Below, in pieces: positions 52,467 through 58,472 of a stretch of DNA of 58,472 bases (position 1 is its first letter; each line of letters opens with the position of its first letter). This DNA comes from NAK19 sp034434515. GTDB lineage: Bacteria > Chloroflexota > Anaerolineae > Anaerolineales > UBA4823. The DNA is taken from the NCBI GenBank assembly GCA_034434515.1, contig DAOTZA010000074.1:1-58472 (forward strand), given 5' to 3'. The notes beneath the pieces are model-generated. The model made no database searches and was not told the DNA's origin. It saw only the letters and a list, made by a program, of their open reading frames with translations. The translations under genes and the position numbers were made by a program.

Positions 52467-53426
52467 ATGCGGATTTTGATCACAGGCGCAGCCGGATTTT
52501 TGGGGTCTCATCTGTGCGATCGTCTGCTTGCCGAAGGGCATGAAGTAATTGGGATGGATAATTTCATCACCGGAAGTGCGGAAAATCTTGCCCACTTAGC
52601 CGGCAACGAGCGTTTTTCTTTTATCCGCCATGACGTTTCAAATTTCATTTTTGTTCCTGGGGAGGTAGATGCGGTATTGCATTTTGCCTCACCTGCCAGT
52701 CCCAATCCTACTTCTCGGTATGGATATGTCAACCTTCCTATTCAAACCATGAAGGCGGGAGCATTGGGCACACATAATACGCTTGGGGTGGCTCGAAAAT
52801 TTGGTGCAAAATATCTCTTAGCTTCGACCAGCGAAATCTATGGTGATCCCCTAGAGCACCCTCAAAAAGAAAGTTACTGGGGACACGTTGACCCGATCGG
52901 CGTGCGTTCGGTCTATGATGAAGCTAAACGGTTTGCCGAAGCATTGACCATGGCATATCACCGCTTTCATGGGATCGATACCCGCATTGTGCGCATTTTC
53001 AATACCTACGGGCCACGAATGCACCTTGAAGATGGGCGAGTCGTGCCCAACTTTATTCAACAAGCCTTGCGAGGCGAACCCCTCACGGTTTACGGGGATG
53101 GTAGTCAAACGCGCAGCTTTTGTTACGTTGATGATCTGATTGATGGGATTGTACGACTGTTGTACTCAAATGAGCACCTGCCGGTAAATCTTGGTAATCC
53201 GGAAGAGACAAGCATTTTGGAGTTTGCTGAAGTGATTAATCGGATTGTCGGCAATAAGGCCGGCATTGTCTTTCGCCCTCAGGCAAGACTGGAAGGCGAT
53301 CCGCAGCGCCGCCAACCCGATATTCAACGCGCAAAAGAAATCCTGGGTTGGCAGCCGCGCGTCTCCCTTGAGGATGGACTGCGAGAAACGATTGCGTATT
53401 TTCGGTATAAAATGGGATTAGAATAG
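52467..53426 (+). CDS. UDP-glucuronate decarboxylase (UDP-xylose synthase)-like SDR
   Basis: Extended short-chain dehydrogenase (319 residues) that probably makes UDP-xylose from UDP-glucuronate. It shows ITGAAGFLGSHLCDRLL (NAD fold), LHFASPASP, LLASTSEIYGDPLEHPQ, catalytic YDEAK, RIFNTYGPRM and GDGSQTRSFCYVDDLIDGI, all typical of UXS. The next gene overlaps its stop by one base, and the GtrA neighbour supports a role in cell-surface glycan synthesis. Confidence 0.9.
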   Translation: MRILITGAAGFLGSHLCDRLLAEGHEVIGMDNFITGSAENLAHLAGNERFSFIRHDVSNFIFVPGEVDAVLHFASPASPNPTSRYGYVNLPIQTMKAGALGTHNTLGVARKFGAKYLLASTSEIYGDPLEHPQKESYWGHVDPIGVRSVYDEAKRFAEALTMAYHRFHGIDTRIVRIFNTYGPRMHLEDGRVVPNFIQQALRGEPLTVYGDGSQTRSFCYVDDLIDGIVRLLYSNEHLPVNLGNPEETSILEFAEVINRIVGNKAGIVFRPQARLEGDPQRRQPDIQRAKEILGWQPRVSLEDGLRETIAYFRYKMGLE

Positions 53427-53890
53427 TGTCGATCCTGCGAAATCACAAAGAAAGAGCAAGGTTTGTTCGATTTGCGATTGTGGGTACAGTGGGTGCAGTC
53501 GTGGATTTTGGTTTCTTTAATTTGCTTGCTCATCTTTTGCATTTGAATCCGGTTTTTTCGAGTGTAGTCTCATTTTCTCTAGCGGTGATCAACAACTTTA
53601 CCTGGAATCGAGTCTGGACTTACCCCGACTCGAGATCGAAACCCCTTGGTTTTCAATTGACACTTTTTGCAGCGATCAATCTTGTGGGATTAGCTATCCG
53701 AACACCTTTGTTTGTCTTTCTTGAGGGGAGATTGGTGCAATTACTTAATCAATTTGAATTGTTGCGTGCTTTTCAAATCAGGCCAATTTGGGTGGCTCAC
53801 AATCTCTCGCTAGGCATTGCCATTCTGGTGGTGATGTTTTGGAATTTTTACATCAATCGCTATTTTACGTATAATGATGTTCCTTTTTGA
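53426..53890 (+). CDS. GtrA-family membrane protein
   Basis: A 154-residue protein with four membrane helices, typical of GtrA: RFVRFAIVGTVGAVVDFGFF at the start, FSLAVINNFTWNRVWTY in the middle and FWNFYINRYFTY at the end. Members are thought to flip or help handle lipid-linked sugars. It starts with GTG at 53426, sharing a base with the previous TAG (TAGTG), so it is coupled to the UDP-xylose synthase-like gene. Confidence 0.88.
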   Translation: MSILRNHKERARFVRFAIVGTVGAVVDFGFFNLLAHLLHLNPVFSSVVSFSLAVINNFTWNRVWTYPDSRSKPLGFQLTLFAAINLVGLAIRTPLFVFLEGRLVQLLNQFELLRAFQIRPIWVAHNLSLGIAILVVMFWNFYINRYFTYNDVPF

Positions 53891-53916
53891 AATGTATTTT
53901 GGAGGATGCAGGCGCG

Positions 53917-54300
53917 ATGGAGAATAAGGTGCGCAAGAAAATTGTGGTGATTTATACAACCAGCGGAGATGCAGCGGCATTTTTAGTTTACCCCTATATT
54001 TTTAATCGCCAAGGCGAGTGGATTGGATGGGTTACTCCCACACGTCAGGTATATTCTGTGCATGGGCATTATGTGGGATGGTTGAGTGACGAACCACGCA
54101 TTTTGCGCAAACACTCGTCAGGTTACTTAAAGCCGCGTCTCACTCCTCCACCGCCTCCTAAACCGATTAAGCCTCCAGCCACAACACCCTTAGCGCCGAT
54201 GATGCCAGATATCCCCATTGGAGCCTTTGATGTTTTGGAAGATAATCCGAGCCTGTTGCCGCCGGTCGATTTTGGTGATTTAAAAGAAGATATGGATTAG
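53917..54300 (+). CDS. Small protein with Trp-Gly repeats and a Pro-rich tail, unknown function
   Basis: A 127-residue protein. The first half has two similar short units, FNRQGEWIGWVT and YSVHGHYVGWLSDEPRILR, a pattern resembling the 4-fold beta-flower type of small domain. The second half is Pro-rich (PPPPPKPIKPP) and ends acidic. No signal peptide is visible. The ATG at 53917 is chosen; an in-frame TTG at 53887 overlaps the gtrA stop. GGAGG lies about 11 bases before the ATG. Its TAG abuts the next ATG directly. Confidence 0.7.
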   Translation: MENKVRKKIVVIYTTSGDAAAFLVYPYIFNRQGEWIGWVTPTRQVYSVHGHYVGWLSDEPRILRKHSSGYLKPRLTPPPPPKPIKPPATTPLAPMMPDIPIGAFDVLEDNPSLLPPVDFGDLKEDMD

Positions 54301-55509
54301 ATGGAAGACAAAACTTCGCCACAAGCTAACGAAACCGAGACGCCATCCGAAGTGGATGCCGAGTTATCTTCGACAGTTTCAAGCGGCGTGCGGTCGTTGA
54401 GAGACCTCATCGACCGTGTCGTAGGGAAAGGTTTAAATCCTCCAGAGGTTCAGGAAGATTCAGGTATTGCAGAAGTAATTCCCTTCCCTTTTTTAGCTAT
54501 CGTTAATCAATATGAGATGAAAATGGCTCTGCTCCTGGCTCTGATCAATCCTGCCATGGGTGGGGTTTTGTTGATCGGTCCGCGTGGGACAGGTAAGACG
54601 ACGGCTGTAAGAGGGTTGTTAGACTTGCTTCCTTTAGTGCCAAAGAGCCTGTGCTATTACGGTTGCTTACCCGAAGATATTGAAACTATGGGGATAGACG
54701 CAGTTTGCCCGGATTGCGCTCGCAAATATGCCGAGGGCAAACCCCTGGCGGTGATGGATCGAGCCAGATTGGTTGAATTACCCTTAAATGCTCGCCTGGA
54801 AGATGTGATCGGTGGCATTGATGAACGGGCAGCTCTTCATCAGAGGCTTCGCTTACAGCGAGGCATTCTTGCCCAAGCTGACCGCAATGTTTTATATGTT
54901 GACGAAGTAAATTTACTCAATGATGACATTGTAGATGCCTTGTTGGATGCAGCCGCCCAGGGGAGCTACACGGTGCGACGCGGGCCGATTTCTGCAACGT
55001 ATCGCTCAAGGTTTATTCTCATTGGGTCGATGAATCCTGAAGAGGGTTATTTGCGGCCGCAAATCCAGGATCGTTTTGGTTTACGCGTCATTGTCAAGGG
55101 TTTGGACGACGACGGTGAACGGCTTGAAGCCTATCGGCGGGTTAAGGCCTATCTGGCAAACCCGCGCTTGACGGCAACGCAATTTCGTCTAGAAACAGAG
55201 ATTGCCCGCGAGGAGATTCAACTGGCGCGCGAATTGCTGCCAAAAGTTGAGTTACCAGACACAGTGGCGAAAGTGGGTTTGCGATGGATTAAGGAGTTGG
55301 GAATCGATTCGTTGCGGGCAGAGATCACCCTTTTTGAAGCGGCACGTGCGTTTGCGGCGGCCGATTCCCGGCAACTGGTGGAGATTGAAGACCTGAAGCA
55401 AGTTGCCCCGATGGCCCTGCGTTTACGAAAATCCTCTTTTATGAGTGATTACTTAAGTCAGCAAGAAAAAGAGCAAGCTCAACTCAAAGCTATTATGGAG
55501 CAGACCTAA
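54301..55509 (+). CDS. Magnesium-chelatase subunit I-like AAA+ ATPase
   Basis: A 402-residue AAA+ ATPase with the ChlI/BchI fold: Walker A GPRGTGKTT (93-101), a Cys-containing insert (CYYGCLPEDIETM ... CPDC), LNARLEDVIGGIDERAAL, Walker B NVLYVDEVNLL, and IGSMNPEEGYLRPQIQDRFG. About 60 extra, mostly polar residues precede the ATPase domain. No chlD, chlH or other chlorophyll gene is nearby, so a chlorophyll role is not supported; it may remodel another protein, in the manner of MoxR ATPases. It begins immediately after the preceding stop codon. Confidence 0.85.
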   Translation: MEDKTSPQANETETPSEVDAELSSTVSSGVRSLRDLIDRVVGKGLNPPEVQEDSGIAEVIPFPFLAIVNQYEMKMALLLALINPAMGGVLLIGPRGTGKTTAVRGLLDLLPLVPKSLCYYGCLPEDIETMGIDAVCPDCARKYAEGKPLAVMDRARLVELPLNARLEDVIGGIDERAALHQRLRLQRGILAQADRNVLYVDEVNLLNDDIVDALLDAAAQGSYTVRRGPISATYRSRFILIGSMNPEEGYLRPQIQDRFGLRVIVKGLDDDGERLEAYRRVKAYLANPRLTATQFRLETEIAREEIQLARELLPKVELPDTVAKVGLRWIKELGIDSLRAEITLFEAARAFAAADSRQLVEIEDLKQVAPMALRLRKSSFMSDYLSQQEKEQAQLKAIMEQT

Positions 55510-55542
55510 GGCAATACATGAGTTGTAAGGTTTTAAAGAAAG

Positions 55543-55881
55543 ATGGAAAAAGAGGCAAGCTCAGTTGCAAAAATCCTTTTCAAAAGCGCTTGGGAAGCCC
55601 ATGCTCGCGGCGATGATGGGGAAGCCGAAAAACTTTTTCGACAAGCCTTAACTATTGAACCCGACTCTATTGAGACCATTTATGGCTTGGGAATCGTGCT
55701 GAAAGCTATCGGCCGGACTCAAGAAGCAATAGCGCAATTTGAAAAGATTGTTTACAACATCGAGAATCGGGAATGGAATGATCTCAACCGGGCAAGAATG
55801 TTGCGCAGGTTGGCACTAGGACAAATCAATTACTTGAAAAATCAAGATTGGAATTTGGAAAAAGAGGTATGGCAACGATGA
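55543..55881 (+). CDS. Short TPR-repeat protein
   Basis: A 112-residue protein with about two tetratricopeptide repeats (AWEAHARGDDGEAEKLFRQALTIEPDS, followed by a second repeat ending GRTQEAIAQFEK). TPRs bind protein partners; the partner is unknown. Its stop overlaps the start of the next gene (ATGA), pointing to coupled expression. Confidence 0.75.
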   Translation: MEKEASSVAKILFKSAWEAHARGDDGEAEKLFRQALTIEPDSIETIYGLGIVLKAIGRTQEAIAQFEKIVYNIENREWNDLNRARMLRRLALGQINYLKNQDWNLEKEVWQR

Positions 55882-56864
55882 ACATTTCTCATAGACAACG
55901 AATTGAAGCCTGTTTAACCGCCGGTTCACTTGATCGGGTGCCGGTAATTTTGTGGAGACACTTTCCAGTGGACGACCAAGATCCCCTGCGACTTGCGCAG
56001 GCGACAATTCAATTTCAAAAACAATTTGACTTTGATGCAGTCAAGGTTACCCCAGCATCGTCTTTTTGTGTGAAAGATTGGGGCGCCGAAGATATTTGGA
56101 GAGGTGCTTCTGAAGGGACGCGTGAGTACATCAAACACCCCATTCAAAAAGCAGAAGATTGGGCGAAACTACCTGTTCTTGATCCAACTGCGGGTTGGTT
56201 GGGGAAACAACTGGTTTGTCTGAAGGTGATTACAGCGGAATTGGGTAAAGAAACCCCCATTATTCAGACAATTTTCAATCCCTTAACCCAAGCGAAAAAT
56301 TTAGCTTCGCGGGATAAAGTATTGATGTGGATGCGAAAATACCCTGAAACTTTCAAGCAGGGGTTAAGAACGATCACCGAGACAACGATTCGGTTTATCG
56401 AAGAAGCGCAGAAGACGGGAATCGATGGCATTTTTTATGCAGTTCAACATGCGCAATATGGAATCATGAGCGAAGAGGAGTATCGCGAGTTTGGTCTTAA
56501 GTACGATTTGGAGGTGTTAGAGGCAGCAAAACCTTTCTGGTTTAATATGTTGCATCTGCATGGGGAAGATATCATGTTTGATCTGTTTGTTGACCTGCCC
56601 GTTCAAGCAATTAACTGGCATGATCAGGAGACGCCGCCAAGCCTGGAGGAAGCGAAGGGGAAATTCAAAGGGGCCGTATGTGGTGGTCTGTTGCGTTATA
56701 CCGCCATGGTATTAGGAACTCCCGAAGAGATTGTCGCGCAAGCCAGAAAAGCTATTGAAGCCACTCAAGGGGAACGGTTCATCCTTGGCACCGGATGCGT
56801 CGTCCCGATCACTGCACCTTATGGCAATATTTTAGCGGCGCGCAAAAGTGTAGAGATTACCTAA
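55878..56864 (+). CDS. Uroporphyrinogen decarboxylase-family protein, probably not HemE
   Basis: A 328-residue TIM-barrel protein of the URO-D superfamily (which includes HemE and cobalamin methyltransferases such as MtaA). The N-terminal motif reads RVPVILWRHFPVDD in place of the HemE PVWxMRQAGR motif, so the substrate-binding arginines of HemE are not present in the usual form. MLHLHGEDIMFDLF, INWHDQETPPSLEEAK and GTGCVVPITAPYGNILAA match the family. The ATG at 55878 overlaps the TPR stop; AGAGGT is 9 bases upstream. The substrate is unknown. Confidence 0.82.
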   Translation: MNISHRQRIEACLTAGSLDRVPVILWRHFPVDDQDPLRLAQATIQFQKQFDFDAVKVTPASSFCVKDWGAEDIWRGASEGTREYIKHPIQKAEDWAKLPVLDPTAGWLGKQLVCLKVITAELGKETPIIQTIFNPLTQAKNLASRDKVLMWMRKYPETFKQGLRTITETTIRFIEEAQKTGIDGIFYAVQHAQYGIMSEEEYREFGLKYDLEVLEAAKPFWFNMLHLHGEDIMFDLFVDLPVQAINWHDQETPPSLEEAKGKFKGAVCGGLLRYTAMVLGTPEEIVAQARKAIEATQGERFILGTGCVVPITAPYGNILAARKSVEIT

Positions 56865-56867
56865 CCC

Positions 56868-57428
56868 ATGCGAGTTATTGCCGGAAAAGCGAAAGGCCGT
56901 CAGCTTAAGTCTGTCCCTGGAGATACCACCCGACCGATTACCGACCGCACCAAAGAAGCCCTGTTTAATATCATCGGCGCTGATATTGAAGGTGCCAGTT
57001 TTTTAGACTGCTTTGGCGGAACCGGCAGTGTGGGAATTGAAGCCTTAAGTCGGGGTGCGGCGTTTGTGCGCTTCTACGAGCTCAATCGCAAAGCACTCCA
57101 GACCATTCAGGACAATTTACGGATAACCGGGCTTAGCCAGGCTGCGCAAGTAATCCAGGCGGATGTCCTGCGAGAATTGGAAAAACCAGCCGATAGAGCG
57201 TTCGATTACATCTTTATTGCGCCTCCGCAATTTCACCAAATATGGAGGAAAACGCTGCAGATTATTGACCGCCAGATCGGCTGGTTAACGGCGGATGGAT
57301 GGTGCATCGTGCAAATCCATCCAACGGAATATGAAAACCTGACTCAAGGTTCACTCATTCAACAACTTGTCGAATTCGATCGCCGCAGATATGGTAGCAC
57401 GTTGCTGGTCTTTTACGCGCGTCCTTGA
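56868..57428 (+). CDS. rsmD: 16S rRNA (guanine966-N2)-methyltransferase-like protein with altered motif IV
   Basis: A 186-residue Rossmann-fold methyltransferase of the RsmD family: MRVIAGKAKGRQLKSVPG, RPITDRTKEALFNII and the SAM-binding FLDCFGGTGSVGIEALSRGA. The catalytic motif that reads DPPY in RsmD is here APPQ (118-121, in YIFIAPPQFH), so the acidic and aromatic residues are lost. It may be inactive, use a different chemistry, or be a lineage variant. It starts 3 bases after the uroD-like gene and ends the operon. Confidence 0.85.
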   Translation: MRVIAGKAKGRQLKSVPGDTTRPITDRTKEALFNIIGADIEGASFLDCFGGTGSVGIEALSRGAAFVRFYELNRKALQTIQDNLRITGLSQAAQVIQADVLRELEKPADRAFDYIFIAPPQFHQIWRKTLQIIDRQIGWLTADGWCIVQIHPTEYENLTQGSLIQQLVEFDRRRYGSTLLVFYARP

Positions 57429-57435
57429 AGAGCCT

Positions 57436-58472
57436 TTATCCTTTCAGAAACTCCTCTAGAGCTTCTTTGCTGATCCGGTAGGCATTGCCGATCTTCTTGG
57501 CTTTCAATTCACCGGCATTAATTGCTGCAATTACGTCCTCTTCTGAAACACGTAGAAATGCTGCGGCTTCGCTGGGGGTCATGACAGGTGGAATGGAAGG
57601 CGGCGGGGAGGCAGGCGAGGGGGTGGGAGCTGCGGATTGACCGGGTTGCATGCCTTGTAAGGATTGACTGATCACATTCCCGATTCCCATCCCGGCGCCG
57701 ATACCAGCGGTGAGACCAGCACCGCCGCTCGGGTTTTGAGCAGCTTCCCGTAAGGCGTCTGCCGCCTGAAGTTGGGTATAAGTTGCCATGTCCAGCATTC
57801 CCATGGCGCGCAGCTCTTCAGCAGATTTGGTTGATGGCTTTAGGTTTTCGATGTAGAAGGCTTTTAAGGTTAAACCTAATGCGGCAAAATCGTCCTGGGC
57901 TTTGGCGCGCACCCCTGCACTGAGTTCTTCCGTTAAGCCAATCAGTTCTGGAACACTATGTTTTGCCGCGGTTTCACCCAATAAGTCGCTCAGTTTGGAA
58001 AGCAGGATTGAGCGTAAGCGGTCTTCGATATCGCTGATAAGATATTTTCCTTGAGCGCCGACGATTTGGGTCACAAATTGTTGAGGGTCTTTAACCTGGA
58101 ATCCATAGGTGCCAAAACCTTGCAGCAGGGCAACCCCTAAACCCATGTTGGGGTTACGAACGATGATCGGTTGCGGCGTACCCCATTTGCGATCGACGAA
58201 ATCCCGCATAGAGACAAAATAGACTTCTGCTGGGAAGGGAGTTCTCTCATTGAAAAATGTTTTCCCGATCCGCTCAATGAGAAGAGGAATATTTAATGTG
58301 GTGATCGTGTGTCGTCCAGGACCGAAAACGTCTAGCGCATTGCCATCTCGAAAGAAAACCGCTGCCTGCGTTTCACGGACGATAACCTGGGAACCGATGC
58401 GAAAATCCCCCGCTCCACTTTCCGGAAAGCGGTGTACCAATTCGTCTTTCATTTCGTTTGGATATTCAATGA
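57436..58472 (-). CDS. SPFH-domain (YdjI/virion-core-like) protein with C-terminal excisionase-type HTH, 5' end outside window
   Basis: A partial protein; the reading frame stays open to the window edge (IEYPNE precedes the first ATG at 58452), and homologs of this type begin further upstream. An SPFH/Band-7 domain covers about residues 1-215 (QVIVRETQAAVFFRDGNALD, IVRNPNMGLGVALLQGFGTYGF, FYIENLKPSTKSAEELRAMG). A Gly/Ala then Pro-rich linker follows, and the last 50 residues form a MerR/excisionase-like helix-turn-helix (MTPSEAAAFLRVSEEDVIAA, KKIGNAYRISKEALEEFL). It is convergent with rsmD, 7 bases apart. Confidence 0.85.
   Translation of the reverse strand, partial: IEYPNEMKDELVHRFPESGAGDFRIGSQVIVRETQAAVFFRDGNALDVFGPGRHTITTLNIPLLIERIGKTFFNERTPFPAEVYFVSMRDFVDRKWGTPQPIIVRNPNMGLGVALLQGFGTYGFQVKDPQQFVTQIVGAQGKYLISDIEDRLRSILLSKLSDLLGETAAKHSVPELIGLTEELSAGVRAKAQDDFAALGLTLKAFYIENLKPSTKSAEELRAMGMLDMATYTQLQAADALREAAQNPSGGAGLTAGIGAGMGIGNVISQSLQGMQPGQSAAPTPSPASPPPSIPPVMTPSEAAAFLRVSEEDVIAAINAGELKAKKIGNAYRISKEALEEFLKG

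Noticed and set aside
54301..56864. Chlorophyll or heme biosynthesis cluster (ChlI-like plus UroD-like)
   Set aside because: No chlD, chlH, hemA/L/B or bch genes are present, and the UroD-like protein lacks the HemE arginine motif.

Overview
The window looks like a chromosomal segment of a Chloroflexota bacterium, most probably Anaerolineae. No rRNA or single-gene taxonomic proof is present. The inference rests on a set of gene architectures: an ATP synthase b-delta fusion, a DHH-CBS-CBS-CCA nucleotidyltransferase fusion, an Agl23-like membrane glycosyltransferase fused to NHL repeats, a Thr/Pro-rich membrane-anchored LysM protein, and paired nuoM genes. Almost all genes are housekeeping genes on both strands. 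I see no phage, IS element, CRISPR array, tRNA or rRNA.

Layout. 1-518: remnant of an integron-type tyrosine recombinase broken by a short palindromic insertion. 580-9912: complex I membrane-arm operon nuoA-H-J-K-L-M-M-N, without the peripheral-arm genes and nuoI. 9940-12414: Fo part of ATP synthase (atpI, atpB, atpE, fused atpF-atpH), closed by a strong terminator before any F1 gene. 12515-18000: murE convergent with rpsO-pnp, an AlkD-like protein and a MazG-like pyrophosphohydrolase. 18058-30165: a CCA-adding enzyme fusion and an acetyltransferase, then the long translation operon nusA-ylxR-infB-rbfA-nrnA-truB-ribF-thyA-folA. 30300-32147: a tryptophan-specific T-box leader and trpB2. 32167-34893: an orphan multi-GAF histidine kinase. 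34967-38416: trxB-mdh-gltA, whose citrate synthase is of the mitochondrial type. 38431-45418: LysM protein, hemW, prenyl synthase, fni, acpP, sucCD. 45419-50184: glycosyltransferase-NHL fusion, rluB, scpB. 50189-57428: a tightly packed nine-gene operon (two lipoproteins, UDP-glucuronate decarboxylase, GtrA, a small Pro-rich protein, a ChlI-like AAA ATPase, a TPR protein, a UroD-like protein, RsmD). 57436-58472: an SPFH protein with a C-terminal excisionase-type helix-turn-helix domain, cut by the window edge.

How the genes work together: the energy genes (complex I arm, Fo, malate dehydrogenase, citrate synthase, succinyl-CoA ligase) point to a respiratory metabolism with TCA-cycle enzymes. 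The nusA operon links transcription, translation initiation, ribosome maturation, tRNA modification, FAD and thymidylate/folate synthesis.

The most notable signals are: several promoters whose -10 box lies 7-9 nt before the start codon without a Shine-Dalgarno sequence (leaderless mRNAs for mazG, the CCA fusion, hemW and perhaps atpI); a second NuoM lacking the channel lysine of TM7; a compact b-delta fusion lacking the delta N-terminal domain; a His/Cys-rich external loop in subunit a; the Trp T-box on trpB2; the mitochondrial-type citrate synthase; an RsmD with an altered catalytic motif (APPQ); and the palindrome-broken integrase. Most of the individual families are known. The specific combinations are what deserve checking.
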